Assembly (NCBI RefSeq): GCF_013378075.1
Contig: NZ_CP051131.1
Coordinates: 3,236,501 to 3,300,500, forward strand
Source of the DNA: Parasphingopyxis algicola
GTDB taxonomy: Bacteria; Pseudomonadota; Alphaproteobacteria; Sphingomonadales; Sphingomonadaceae
Reading direction: 5' to 3'
Length of the DNA: 64,000 bases
Shown: positions 34,955-44,205 of the stretch, in pieces
Layout: every line of letters begins with the position of its first letter
How positions within the stretch are numbered: the stretch's first letter is position 1
Program-made: the position numbers and the translations under genes
The notes under the pieces: model-generated
The model's input: the letters and a program-made list of their open reading frames with translations, nothing else
Databases searched by the model: none
What the model was told of the DNA's origin: nothing

Positions 34955-36332
34955 CGGCTTGCGTCTTCATGGATACAGGATGCGCGAGAGGAGGAAGGCC
35001 CGCCTCCTTGCGCAATTCCTGTTCTGCCTTGTGCGCAGCTTTCATCATATTGCGGACCTTGATAACCGCGCGGTCGGTTCGGGCGAGATAATCCTTGTCC
35101 CAGCGCGCGATGCGGCCCTGTGCCATTTGCATCGGCGCGTCGCCGCCGACGAAACAGGCCATGCCGGGCAGCGAATCTGACTGAAGGGCCCGCTTGAGCG
35201 TGGTCGCCATGAACTTGGCTTTCGTCTTGCCCACTTTTTTGTCGTTTATCGAGCCGATCAGCCATGCGGTGAACGAGCCGGCATTGTCGGGCACGAACCA
35301 GAAATAGATGCCATGCACGCCGCCATCCATGAATTCTTCCCCATGGTGCACGAGATTGGGCATGAACCAGCGAATATCGTCGATCGCCTTGGTCCCGCCA
35401 TGGCCGCCGGTTTTCCGCAACCGCGCATAAACGCCGTTGCCGGGCAGTTCTTCGAAGGCTACGCCGCCGCCCATCTTCTGGTCACCAAAAAGATAGCAGG
35501 TGCGATGGAGGCACCCCACATGGGTCATGTCGACCGTGTTATCGAGCTGGTTGAGATAGCTGTACGGAACCTGCATGCGATTGCGCACCAAAACGCCATC
35601 GCTGAGCACCTCCCGGGCATGCGGCATGGAGTCGAGAAAAGGCTTCGGTTCCTTGATGCCCATATAGATCCAGATGATTCCCCCGACTTCCTCCGCCGGA
35701 TAGGATTTGGCTTTCACTTTGCCGCACGCAGGGCTGTCCGGACCATCCGACAGGAAAGCAACGCACTCTCCATGCTTGTCGAACGTCATGCCGTGATAGC
35801 GACAGGTGATGGTGCCGACATCCCAGGCGTTGACCTGGCCAAGTGACAATAGTGGGCCGCGATGGGGGCAGCGATTTTCCAGCGCGCACGGGCTGTCATC
35901 CTTGTCGCGAAACAGCACGATATTGTCACCGAGCATCTCGACGGCTTTATGTTCGTTATGCTTCAGCTCGTGCGAGAACAGCGCCGGGTACCAATACTCG
36001 CGCAGGCCGAAGAACGGGATTTCTTCCTGATACTCCTCGACATAATCCCAAGGTACTTCGCCAACCGACGCGGGTTTTTCGGCGGAACCGAATTCCTTGA
36101 AATACCAGTCCGCCATCTGGCCGGCTTCGGACGTAAAGAGCTGCAGCTCCGGCGTGCCGATATCGTCTTTCGACTTGGCGAGAAAAGGCAATCGGCTCGC
36201 CGTTCTGTCCCACCAGCGCTTGGCGGCGACTTTTGAGCCGGCTTTCAACCTTTGCCAATAGGTGTTGGTCGGCGCGACGGCATCGAACATCGCCAGCTGT
36301 GTTTGATTGTCGATATTTGGCCTCGTCGCCAT
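34941..36332 (-). CDS. Rieske non-heme iron oxygenase, alpha subunit (phthalate-dioxygenase-like)
   Basis: A 463-residue oxygenase. The Rieske 2Fe-2S ligands are Cys155/His157 (CPHRG) and Cys177/His180 (CRYHG); the mononuclear iron site is Asp268-x-x-His271-x4-His276 (DMTHVGCLH). An N-terminal extension of about 95 residues precedes the usual start of the family. With the PDR-type reductase at 41276 it would form a two-component system like phthalate, vanillate or phenoxybenzoate (PobAB) oxygenases, doing the first attack on the aromatic substrate and yielding a catechol. It is 90 bases after the cycloisomerase gene, probably in one operon. Confidence 0.92.
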   Translation of the reverse strand: MATRPNIDNQTQLAMFDAVAPTNTYWQRLKAGSKVAAKRWWDRTASRLPFLAKSKDDIGTPELQLFTSEAGQMADWYFKEFGSAEKPASVGEVPWDYVEEYQEEIPFFGLREYWYPALFSHELKHNEHKAVEMLGDNIVLFRDKDDSPCALENRCPHRGPLLSLGQVNAWDVGTITCRYHGMTFDKHGECVAFLSDGPDSPACGKVKAKSYPAEEVGGIIWIYMGIKEPKPFLDSMPHAREVLSDGVLVRNRMQVPYSYLNQLDNTVDMTHVGCLHRTCYLFGDQKMGGGVAFEELPGNGVYARLRKTGGHGGTKAIDDIRWFMPNLVHHGEEFMDGGVHGIYFWFVPDNAGSFTAWLIGSINDKKVGKTKAKFMATTLKRALQSDSLPGMACFVGGDAPMQMAQGRIARWDKDYLARTDRAVIKVRNMMKAAHKAEQELRKEAGLPPLAHPVSMKTQADDRV

Positions 36333-36422
36333 GATCTTCTCCCGATTATGTTCAGTGCATTATTGGCCGGCCCAAATCTTTCCGCCGGTTCGATCGTCCG
36401 GAATCGGTGAAATTCGTCCAAA

Positions 36423-37604
36423 TCAACTTTGCGCGGCGCTGGCATCGGCGTTCTTCGAACCCACCGCATGGACGGAATAGGTCCGATCGCGCCGAAGGGC
36501 GCCGACCTTGTCCTCGTCGACCTCTGCCGCCAGCCCGACACCATCTTCCAGTTGGAGCTCGTAATCTTCGTAGCGCGCCGGTCGGACGGCTATGTCCTCG
36601 GCAACCAGGCACGGGCCGGATAGTTCTCCGCCATAGGGCAGACTGTCGAATGTAGCGGCCAATTGCATGCTCGCAGCGGTCCCGATCGAGCATTCCAGAA
36701 ACGTACCCATGTAAAGCGACGTGCCGCTTGCCAGCGCAATGTCGGCCACTCGGCGCGCATTCAAAAGCCCCGCCGATTTCATCACCTTGATCGAAACCAG
36801 GTCGGCGGCGTGCATTTGCGCGATCCGGAGCATATCCTGCACCGTGCACTGGCTTTCATCGAGCATGATGGCCGCCTTGGAGCGCGCGGTGATACGGACG
36901 GCACCTTCGAGATTCCAGCGGGCCATAGGCTGTTCGATCATGACAATGCCGGCATCTTCCATCCGGGGCAGCGCCCATTTGCAGGTCGCTTCATCCCAGC
37001 TTTCATTGGGGTCCGCCCTGACGCTGGCTTTGCCTTCCAGGCCGCGGGCGACGGCGCACGCGCGGACAACGTCGACCTCGGGATCGAGAAATCCCATTTT
37101 CAGCTTGAAGATGTTGAACTGCCTGTCGGCGATCCGCTGTTCGGCCTCTTCGATCTCCGCTTCGGCCGTGCCGGTCGCGAGCGGCCATGAGCAGGGCATC
37201 GAATCGCGCTGCCGGCCACCAAGCAATTCGCAAACGGCGACGCCCGACGCCTTACCTTGGATATCGAGCAGCGCCATCTCGATGCCAGCCTTGGCAAATG
37301 CGTTTCCGAACAGTTTGCGATCGACGCGGCGGAATATGCCCCGAATCTCGAACACATCCTCCCCAATAATATGCGGCGTTATGTATGTATCGATCATCAG
37401 TTTGATCGATTCGACGCTTTCACCAGCCCACCATGGCCCCGATGGCGTACAACATTCACCGATGCCCTCGATGCCGCTGTCGGTCATCACCCGGATGAGC
37501 ACGACGGCCGTCGATTGCGCGCCGACCGCGGCGAAGCGCTGGGTCCGGCGCAGCGGAAGATCCACGATAACCGTTTCTACGGAATGGATATGATGGTCAC
37601 TCAT
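36423..37604 (-). CDS. clcB: Muconate / chloromuconate cycloisomerase
   Basis: A 393-residue enolase-superfamily enzyme. FKLKMG gives Lys167 and catalytic Lys169 (same numbers as in muconate-lactonising enzyme), and RADPNESWD, MIEQP and MLDESQ hold the metal ligands Asp, Glu and Asp. It closes cis,cis-muconate (or chloromuconate) to a muconolactone or dienelactone. The presence of dienelactone hydrolase and maleylacetate reductase in the same module favours the chloromuconate role; plain CatB activity is the alternative. It is divergent from the LysR gene, with an ATAC-N7-GTAT site between. GGGAG precedes the ATG. Confidence 0.85.
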   Translation of the reverse strand: MSDHHIHSVETVIVDLPLRRTQRFAAVGAQSTAVVLIRVMTDSGIEGIGECCTPSGPWWAGESVESIKLMIDTYITPHIIGEDVFEIRGIFRRVDRKLFGNAFAKAGIEMALLDIQGKASGVAVCELLGGRQRDSMPCSWPLATGTAEAEIEEAEQRIADRQFNIFKLKMGFLDPEVDVVRACAVARGLEGKASVRADPNESWDEATCKWALPRMEDAGIVMIEQPMARWNLEGAVRITARSKAAIMLDESQCTVQDMLRIAQMHAADLVSIKVMKSAGLLNARRVADIALASGTSLYMGTFLECSIGTAASMQLAATFDSLPYGGELSGPCLVAEDIAVRPARYEDYELQLEDGVGLAAEVDEDKVGALRRDRTYSVHAVGSKNADASAAQS

Positions 37605-37695
37605 TTCAGCTCCCGCTGCTTATCTGGCTGCTTCGATGGGGCGAGAGTAGGTGACGGTATCCGAGCACGTAAAATACCGAACTGCCCGTTTATAT

Positions 37696-37710
37696 ATACC
37701 GATTGAGTAT
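37696..37710. promoter_or_regulatory. LysR-type operator ATAC-N7-GTAT between cycloisomerase and LysR genes
   Basis: ATACCGATTGAGTAT is an exact ATAC-N7-GTAT dyad, the binding consensus of BenM/CatM-type LysR regulators. It sits 91 bases before the cycloisomerase start and 54 before the LysR start. The same motif occurs at 38699 and 43187. Confidence 0.75.
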
Positions 37711-37764
37711 CGCGTGGCGCTACGTCATACCATCGGCGCATGATCAAATGGAGGGTCTCAGAGA

Positions 37765-38679
37765 ATGGAATTACGCCAGCTTCGGTATTTCGTCGCCGTC
37801 GCCGAAGAACAGAATTTCGGCCGGGCGGCGCGCAAGCTCAACATCTCCCAGCCGCCGATTACCCGCCAGATCAAAAAGCTGGAGGATGAGATGGGGGTCC
37901 GCCTGTTCAAGCGTACCAGCAAAGGCACCGAAACGACCGCCGCGGGTCAGATTTTCCTTGAAGATGCGCAGGCCATTCTGGCGCGTGTCAATCGCAGTGT
38001 GGAGCGCGGCCAGGCGGCCCAACGCGGAGAGCTGGGCGCTTTGGAGATCGGATATTTCGGATCCACCTCCTATTCCGTGGTGCCGCGAATTCTCAGCCTG
38101 TTCAAGGCAGACAATCCCGGGATCGAATTGTCTCTGAGGCGCATGTCGAAAAAGGAGCAGATCGAGGCGCTAAAGATCGGCCAACTGCACATCGGCTTCG
38201 GTCGATACTATCCCAGCGAACCCGAACTTGCGATCGAAGAAGTGATAGCGGAGGGGCTGGCGCTCTGCCTGCCACGCGATTTCGATGGCGCTATCGACGA
38301 CACGAATTGGACAACCATATTCGACGAACTGCCTCTGGTGCTGTTTCCTTCGCTCGGTCGGCCGAACTTTGCCGACGAGACCATCTCCATTCTAAAGCGC
38401 GAAGGCGTCAATCCGTCGGTCGGCGCCGTTGCCGAGGATGTGCGAGCAGCACTGATGCTGCTCGCCATCGGCGCCGGTGCGATGGTCGTGCCCAATTCGG
38501 TCACGGACATGAACTGGTTCGGCGTGAGATTTGTGAAACTCAAGGCGCTGGCCGACGATTGCCCGGTCAATATCATCTATCGAAAATCGGACACGAGCCC
38601 GCAATTCAGGCGATTCATGCGATCGATCCAGAAGTTCAGGGCAGCGAGCAGCGAGCCGGTGCAATCATCGGCATATTGA
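37765..38679 (+). CDS. LysR-family regulator of CatR/BenM/ClcR type
   Basis: A 304-residue activator. MELRQLRYFVAVAEEQNFGRAARKLNISQPPITRQI is the hallmark N-terminus of the CatR/CatM/BenM/ClcR group, whose inducers are muconate or chloromuconate; the effector domain follows from residue 90. Divergent from the cycloisomerase gene. The three ATAC-N7-GTAT sites in this module are its probable targets: its own promoter region, the TonB receptor and the ring-cleavage operon. Confidence 0.9.
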   Translation: MELRQLRYFVAVAEEQNFGRAARKLNISQPPITRQIKKLEDEMGVRLFKRTSKGTETTAAGQIFLEDAQAILARVNRSVERGQAAQRGELGALEIGYFGSTSYSVVPRILSLFKADNPGIELSLRRMSKKEQIEALKIGQLHIGFGRYYPSEPELAIEEVIAEGLALCLPRDFDGAIDDTNWTTIFDELPLVLFPSLGRPNFADETISILKREGVNPSVGAVAEDVRAALMLLAIGAGAMVVPNSVTDMNWFGVRFVKLKALADDCPVNIIYRKSDTSPQFRRFMRSIQKFRAASSEPVQSSAY

Positions 38680-38698
38680 AGCGTTGCTCGATATTGGA

Positions 38699-38713
38699 AT
38701 ACTGTTTCGGTAT
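38699..38713 (+). promoter_or_regulatory. LysR-type operator ATAC-N7-GTAT upstream of TonB receptor
   Basis: ATACTGTTTCGGTAT matches the consensus exactly and lies 106 bases before the receptor start. Further ATAC and GGTAT half-sites follow at 38719-38750, as is usual for the activation site of this regulator group. Confidence 0.75.
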
Positions 38714-38818
38714 CGAACATACCGTTACAAGGTATTGGCGGGTATCGCTTGATATTGATTAGCCTCTCCGAAACCAACCTGAAAACCGGTTGGACAAAAA
38801 ATCCAAGGGAGAGGTGAT

Positions 38819-41203
38819 GTGCGGGTATTGAGCGGTGGATTGGGTAAGATGTTGCTGGGAACGACGATACTGGTCGCACCGGCGCAATCGCTCATGGCGC
38901 AAAATCAGCCGGACAGCGGCGCGCAGGCCTCGGCATCGAGTAGTGCGCCGATCATCGTGACCGCACAAAGGCGCGAACAATCGCTTTCCGAGGTGCCTAT
39001 TTCGATCGCAACGCTCGATAGCGAGCTGCTCACGGAAACTGGCGTGTCCGACATTGCCGGCACGTCCAACCTCGTTCCCAATTTCAACATCTATGAAGGT
39101 TTCGACCGGTCGGAAGTCGCAATCAACATCCGCGGCCTCACCTCGGGAACAAGCAATCCGGGCATCGATCCCAGTGTCGGGTTCTTCGTCGATGGCGTCT
39201 ATATTGCCCGCCCGGCGGCGCTGACTGGCAAGCTGACGGATATCGAGCGCATCGAAGTGCTGCGTGGTCCCCAGGGCACGCTGTACGGACGCAATACCTC
39301 CGCCGGCGCCGTCAACATCTATAGCCAGGATCCAAGCGACACTTTCGAGAGCAGTTTCCTGCTCGGCTATGGGAGTTACGACACGGTCGATATTCGCGGC
39401 CGTGTCTCCGGTCCGCTGACAGATGGCTTCGGGGCATCGCTATCGGGCTATTATGGGCGCGCCGACAGCTTTCTCGACGATGCCGTCACTGGCGCGCCGA
39501 TCGGCAGCAGCGAAGATTATGGGTTCAGGGCGCGATTGCTCATCGAGCCGGGCCCGTCGCTGACGATCGCCCTGTCGGCTGATTATTCCGAGGGAACGAC
39601 CGATGCATCGCGCGCCATCGGTGCCTTCCAGAAGGACCAGGGCGATCTCGCGACCATCTTCCAGACCGCGCAGCAAACGGGCAATCCGGCATTGGTGCAA
39701 TTCATCCGGGCCGTGCGCAATGTCCCGCTCGACAGCTTTGACCGCGAAACGTTGCGCAGCGACGAAGGCGAAGCCGATGATCTGGAGCAATATGGAGTAT
39801 CCGCGGAGATCAATTGGGACGTTGGGCCGGCAACGATCACGTCGATCACGGCCTATCGGGAATCGGAGGATTTCGCGTCGATCGACCCCGACTTTTCGCC
39901 CGCCGATCTGTTCCTGACATCGGTCCGCAACGAGGATCACCAGTTCTCGCAGGAAATCCGCCTGACTTCGAACGATCCGATCGGTGGCTTCGAATATCTG
40001 CTCGGCCTTTTCTATTTTGACTCAGGATTCACGGCCGACACGCAGACGCAGTTCGGCGTGCCGCTCTTCGGACAGTTCAACGCGATGATGCCGCCCAATC
40101 CCATCACCCAGCCGCAAAGCGCGAATTCGGTCGTCACGCAGGACACCGAAGCATTCGCCATATTCGGTCAGCTATCTTACGAGATAGTGGACGGCCTCAC
40201 ATTCACCTATGGGTTCCGGTACAATAACGAATCCAAATCGGGCCTGATCAATCAAAACCCGGACCGGGGAATCAATTCGACTAGCGGCATTCCATTCCCG
40301 CTCCAATTTCCTGTTTTTGCCGGACTCACCGCCGATATTGATGACGAAGACTTCATCAATATGGCCAGTCTGAATTATCAGATCAGCCCGAACAGCAACA
40401 TCTATGCAACCTATGCCGAAGGCCTGAAATCCGGCGGCATCAATGCTAGCATCCTGCTGAACACGAACGGGCTGACCTTCGACAAGGAAACGTCGACCAA
40501 TTACGAGATCGGTTATCGCAACGTGTTCGCGAACGGCATGCGGCTGAACCTGGCGGCATTCTATATGACGTTCAACGATCTGCAGGTGCAGACGTTCGAT
40601 CCGTCCAATCCCGCAAACATCATCGTCGTCAATGCCGGCGAAGCGGAAATCTACGGTATCGAAGGCGATTTGTTCTGGCCAATCGCCGATGGTTTGGATT
40701 TCAACATCGCGGCCGCCTACAATGAATCGCAATATGTCGACACCGTATTCCCCGGCACGGCGCCGGTTCAGAATCCGGCCTTGCCGGGCATCGACCTGTT
40801 TCTGCCAACGCTGATCGACGTCGACGGCCGGACGCTCAGTCGGGCGCCGAAATTTACGCTTTCGAGCGGCCTCCAATACAGTTTCGCGTTAAGCGACCGG
40901 CTGGAGGCGTCGATACGCGGAGACTATGTTTATGCCAGTTCGCAATATCTGGATGCCATCCTTACGCCGGAATCGCGCATCGACGGATATGGCGTGTTCA
41001 ATCTGCGAACAACGATCAGAACCAGCGACGACCGGTGGCAGTTTTCGATCTTCGCGAACAATCTGTTCGACGAGGAATACTACACGCAGATCATTGCCAG
41101 TCCGGCCGCTGCGGGCCTCGGTGTCGATCCGGGCGTTGCGACTTTCTTCGGTGTGCAGGGCGCACCGCAGACCTTTGGCGTAGAACTACGCAGGACGTTT
41201 TGA
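38819..41203 (+). CDS. TonB-dependent outer-membrane receptor of the chloroaromatic module
   Basis: A 794-residue receptor from GTG 38819, with AAGGGAGAGG upstream; an ATG three bases earlier is in another frame and stops at once. A signal peptide ends near residue 27 (QSLMAQ), a TonB-box-like PIIVTAQRRE lies near residue 45, the plug includes LRGPQGTLYGRNTSAGAVNI and the barrel ends with ELRRTF. It would bring the aromatic substrate across the outer membrane, and its promoter carries the LysR site, so uptake is co-regulated with degradation. Followed by the reductase gene after 72 bases. Confidence 0.93.
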   Translation: MRVLSGGLGKMLLGTTILVAPAQSLMAQNQPDSGAQASASSSAPIIVTAQRREQSLSEVPISIATLDSELLTETGVSDIAGTSNLVPNFNIYEGFDRSEVAINIRGLTSGTSNPGIDPSVGFFVDGVYIARPAALTGKLTDIERIEVLRGPQGTLYGRNTSAGAVNIYSQDPSDTFESSFLLGYGSYDTVDIRGRVSGPLTDGFGASLSGYYGRADSFLDDAVTGAPIGSSEDYGFRARLLIEPGPSLTIALSADYSEGTTDASRAIGAFQKDQGDLATIFQTAQQTGNPALVQFIRAVRNVPLDSFDRETLRSDEGEADDLEQYGVSAEINWDVGPATITSITAYRESEDFASIDPDFSPADLFLTSVRNEDHQFSQEIRLTSNDPIGGFEYLLGLFYFDSGFTADTQTQFGVPLFGQFNAMMPPNPITQPQSANSVVTQDTEAFAIFGQLSYEIVDGLTFTYGFRYNNESKSGLINQNPDRGINSTSGIPFPLQFPVFAGLTADIDDEDFINMASLNYQISPNSNIYATYAEGLKSGGINASILLNTNGLTFDKETSTNYEIGYRNVFANGMRLNLAAFYMTFNDLQVQTFDPSNPANIIVVNAGEAEIYGIEGDLFWPIADGLDFNIAAAYNESQYVDTVFPGTAPVQNPALPGIDLFLPTLIDVDGRTLSRAPKFTLSSGLQYSFALSDRLEASIRGDYVYASSQYLDAILTPESRIDGYGVFNLRTTIRTSDDRWQFSIFANNLFDEEYYTQIIASPAAAGLGVDPGVATFFGVQGAPQTFGVELRRTF

Positions 41204-41275
41204 GACCCGGGCTAGGCGTTTTGCGCTTCATTTCTTGCGCGCGCTGGATCGTATATTTGGGAAAGATAGCAAACC

Positions 41276-42244
41276 GTGTCCGACACAGTGTCAGCCACTA
41301 TAGTCGAAAAATGGCAGGCGGCGCGTGACATTCACGCCTTTACGCTCGCCGTCGAGCGGCCGGATGCGATTGGCGCCGCCGCGCCCGGGGCCCATATCGA
41401 CGTCCATCTGCCGAGCGGCGCGGTACGGCAATATTCGCTGACCGGCCTCTCACGCGATGACCCTGGCCGGGTGACCATCGCCGTCCTGCGCGAGGAAGGC
41501 GGCCGGGGCGGGTCGATCGAAATGTGCGATACACTTTCGGTCGGAGATCGCGTGCCGATTTCCCCGGCGCGAAATACATTCGCGCTGGATCATGGCCGGC
41601 CGGATTACCGGCTGCTTGCCGGCGGCATTGGTTTGACACCGATCCTGCATATGGCCTTTGCGTTGCATGACGCGGGCCGGTCCTTCCAACTCGATATCTG
41701 CACCCGCAGTCCGGCTGATGTGGCGTTCAAGACAGTGATCGATGCGACGCTATTCGCCGATCGGATCCGGTATCACCATAGCGCCGAAGCGGGCAATCAG
41801 CGGCTCGACCTGCCTGCCTATCTGGCGGCGATCCCGCCCGACACGCAGCTTTATGCCTGCGGACCGGCGCGGATGATGGATGAGATCGATCGATGCACAC
41901 GAGACTGGGGAGCCGAACGGCTGCGGACCGAACGGTTCAGCAACGAAGTGGCCGATCTCTCCGATGAAGATTCAGGCGTTTTTACAATCGAGTTGGCGCG
42001 TTCGGGCCGATCTTTCGAGATACCGGAGGACAAATCGATCCTCGACGTGCTCAACGCGGAAGGCATATCGAAGGACAGTTCCTGTCTCGAGGGCGTATGC
42101 GGGACATGCATTACGGAAGTGGTGTCAGGCGACATTATCCATCGTGACGCCTGTCTCTACGACGAGGAAAAAGAGGCGAACAGCGCAATCGCCTGCTGCG
42201 TTTCCCGCGGCAGACCCGGCACGACGGTCGTGCTGGATCTCTAA
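41276..42244 (+). CDS. PDR/VanB-type oxygenase reductase (FMN, NAD, 2Fe-2S)
   Basis: A 322-residue phthalate-dioxygenase-reductase-like protein from GTG 41276. Order of domains: flavin-binding barrel (RQYSLTG near residue 62), NAD-binding domain (LAGGIGLTPILHM near residue 115, YACGPARMM) and C-terminal plant-type ferredoxin with CLEGVCGTC and a later Cys in CCVSRG. It passes electrons from NADH to the Rieske oxygenase at 34941. Split placement of oxygenase and reductase on opposite strands of the module is unusual but both are under candidate LysR sites. Confidence 0.9.
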   Translation: MSDTVSATIVEKWQAARDIHAFTLAVERPDAIGAAAPGAHIDVHLPSGAVRQYSLTGLSRDDPGRVTIAVLREEGGRGGSIEMCDTLSVGDRVPISPARNTFALDHGRPDYRLLAGGIGLTPILHMAFALHDAGRSFQLDICTRSPADVAFKTVIDATLFADRIRYHHSAEAGNQRLDLPAYLAAIPPDTQLYACGPARMMDEIDRCTRDWGAERLRTERFSNEVADLSDEDSGVFTIELARSGRSFEIPEDKSILDVLNAEGISKDSSCLEGVCGTCITEVVSGDIIHRDACLYDEEKEANSAIACCVSRGRPGTTVVLDL

Positions 42245-42271
42245 CAGCGGCACCGGGCGTTTAGGCGCGAT

Positions 42272-43156
42272 TTATCGGTTCAATTCACGTGCGCGATAGG
42301 TTGTCGGACTTAATCCGACCAGACGCTTGAATGCTTTGCTAAAGGCGGAATCCGTCTCATAACCGACCTTATAGGCGATCTCGGCGATCGATATTTCGCT
42401 CTCGCGGAGCATCTGCGATGCCAGTGCAATACGATACTCGGCGAGATATTGCAGCGGTGATTTACCGGTCGCCTCTCTGAACCTTTGTGCGAAGGTCGAG
42501 CGGCCGAGTACAGCGGAATCGGCCAATCCGGCCAGTGTCCAGTTGGTTTTCGGCGAGCCGTGGATCGCGTTCAGCGCACGCCGGATATTCGCGTCGTTCG
42601 CCGCCCCCGTAAGATCGCTGCCCCGGTTTTTCAGATCCCGCAACATATGCTCGAGCAGGATCGTCGCCACGATCTCGGCCAGCTTTTGGAGAATGCGCCC
42701 TCGGTTTTCGACCGGACCAAGCGCATTGTGCCGGATAAGCTCGAAATACAGATCGAGACGATTTTCGGCTCGCAACTGTTCGCGGTCGAAGGACAGGACC
42801 GACGGAACGATATCGGGCAGCGGATTGGCGCTGGTCGGCACGCGACAGCAAAAAATCTGGCCCCCTCCCTGCCTGCGGCCGGTTCTTTCCTCTTGGGAGA
42901 AGGGCGGTTGGAGCGATTGATGACGGCGAATGGCGGCGTCGCCCCGCCATAGGCTGTGAGCCGTGCCACGCGGCAATGCGATCATGCCTCCCGGGGCAAT
43001 TTCATATCGATCGCCCTCGGCTTCCACGGTGACTGTACAGTTTTCGGCCATGCAAATCGCCGAGAAATCCTGTTGCGGCACGTCATAGCGGACGCCGCTT
43101 TTGATATACGCAAGACCTGCTGCAATTTCGGGCACACGGATTTTCGGAACGGCCAT
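42272..43156 (-). CDS. AraC-family transcriptional regulator with cupin N-terminus
   Basis: A 294-residue regulator. The N-terminal part (TVTVEAEGDRYEIAPGGMIALPRGTAHSLW) is a cupin-like effector domain; the C-terminal two HTH motifs (SVLGRSTFAQRFREATGKSP and EIAYKVGYETDSAFSKAFKRLVGLSP) are typical AraC. It is divergent from the chlorocatechol dioxygenase gene, with the ATAC-N7-GTAT site in between, so the ring-cleavage operon may answer to both AraC and LysR signals. Confidence 0.88.
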   Translation of the reverse strand: MAVPKIRVPEIAAGLAYIKSGVRYDVPQQDFSAICMAENCTVTVEAEGDRYEIAPGGMIALPRGTAHSLWRGDAAIRRHQSLQPPFSQEERTGRRQGGGQIFCCRVPTSANPLPDIVPSVLSFDREQLRAENRLDLYFELIRHNALGPVENRGRILQKLAEIVATILLEHMLRDLKNRGSDLTGAANDANIRRALNAIHGSPKTNWTLAGLADSAVLGRSTFAQRFREATGKSPLQYLAEYRIALASQMLRESEISIAEIAYKVGYETDSAFSKAFKRLVGLSPTTYRARELNR

Positions 43157-43186
43157 TATATTGCGCTTGTCGATCCTTTCTGGGCG

Positions 43187-43201
43187 ATACCGCTACCGTA
43201 T
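43187..43201 (+). promoter_or_regulatory. LysR-type operator ATAC-N7-GTAT upstream of ring-cleavage operon
   Basis: ATACCGCTACCGTAT is the third exact ATAC-N7-GTAT site, 74 bases before the dioxygenase start. GGTAT half-sites follow at 43218-43235, giving the recognition-plus-activation layout of BenM/CatM-like promoters. Confidence 0.78.
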
Positions 43202-43274
43202 ACTGGGCTGGGCCAAAAGGTATTAGACGGTATCGGGTAGCCGCGATATTTTCCGAACCATAGATCAAGCTTGG

Positions 43275-44072
43275 ATGCGGAAGGAAGTGGAAGTGGCCAA
43301 TAATCGTTTGGATCAGATCGTCAGCACAATCGTGGACAAGGTCCGTCAGGGCGTCATCGAGGAAGGCGTGACTTTCGAAGAATATCGCGCCGCGATCGGC
43401 TATATCATGAAGATATCCGAGGCCGGTGAATTGCCTCTGTTCATCGATGTTTTCCTCAACACGACCGTGGTCAGCGTTATTAACCAGAACAGCCATCCCA
43501 ATGCGTCCCCGTCCGATATGGAGGGCCCCTATTTTCTCGATGACGCGCCTTTCGTCAAAAATGGGAAAATCAAGACGATGGACGAGTATAAGGACGATGA
43601 GCCGATGGTTGTGCGCGGCACCGTCAAGGATGTGGACGGCAATCCGCTGCCGGGTGTCGTTATCGACATGTGGAGCTCGACGCCGGACGGCAAATATGGC
43701 GGCATTCACGACAATATCCCGGTCGACTATTATCGCGGCAAGGTGAAGACCGACGAGAATGGCCAGTTCGAAGCGGAAAGCACCGTCCCGGTTCCATATC
43801 GAATTCCCGATAGCGGCCCGGTCGGCGCGATGCTGGAAATGATGGGGCGGCACAGCTGGCGCCCGGCCCATGTCCATTTGAAAGTGCGCCATCCCGGATA
43901 TCGCGAACTGATCACCCAGCTCTATTTCGAGGAAGACGAATATGTGCACAGCGATTGCTGCGAAGGCATCGTGCCGGCCGAGTTCGTCTATCCGCGCATC
44001 GTCGAAGACGGCAAGCGCGTTCTCGAAGCGGATTTGGTGATAGAACCGGTCGCCCAGCAACAGGCTGCCTGA
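43275..44072 (+). CDS. clcA: Chlorocatechol 1,2-dioxygenase (intradiol)
   Basis: A 265-residue intradiol dioxygenase; chlorocatechol enzymes are about 250-260 residues, catechol ones about 310. The Fe(III) ligands are Tyr141, Tyr175, His199 and His201, with the same spacing (34, 24, 2) as in ClcA. MWSSTPDGKYGGIHDN and PVDYYRGK resemble TfdC/ClcA closely, more than CatA or hydroxyquinol enzymes. It cleaves (chloro)catechol between the hydroxyls to (chloro)muconate. First gene of a long plus-strand operon. The ATG at 43275 is used; a GTG at 43287 is an alternative. Confidence 0.9.
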   Translation: MRKEVEVANNRLDQIVSTIVDKVRQGVIEEGVTFEEYRAAIGYIMKISEAGELPLFIDVFLNTTVVSVINQNSHPNASPSDMEGPYFLDDAPFVKNGKIKTMDEYKDDEPMVVRGTVKDVDGNPLPGVVIDMWSSTPDGKYGGIHDNIPVDYYRGKVKTDENGQFEAESTVPVPYRIPDSGPVGAMLEMMGRHSWRPAHVHLKVRHPGYRELITQLYFEEDEYVHSDCCEGIVPAEFVYPRIVEDGKRVLEADLVIEPVAQQQAA

Positions 44073-44143
44073 CCGGCGTTCAAGTCAGTTGGACGCGGAT
44101 TGGCCTCCGTTTTTTGAATGTCGCATCTCCGTCGCGCTGACCG

Positions 44144-44177
44144 GCAAACCGGCGGCGAATGGCCGCGCCCGGTTTGC
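44144..44177 (+). promoter_or_regulatory. Hairpin in the clcA-clcD spacer
   Basis: GCAAACCGG and CCGGTTTGC form a 9-bp stem with a 16-base loop, 28 bases before the dienelactone hydrolase start. No T-run follows. It could stabilise or process the operon transcript; weak evidence. Confidence 0.3.
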
Positions 44178-44205
44178 GACGGAGGCCGGGTAATGGAGAA
44201 ATGAT

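Noticed and set aside
43083-44060. 325-residue minus-strand frame
   Set aside because: Antisense of the chlorocatechol dioxygenase gene.
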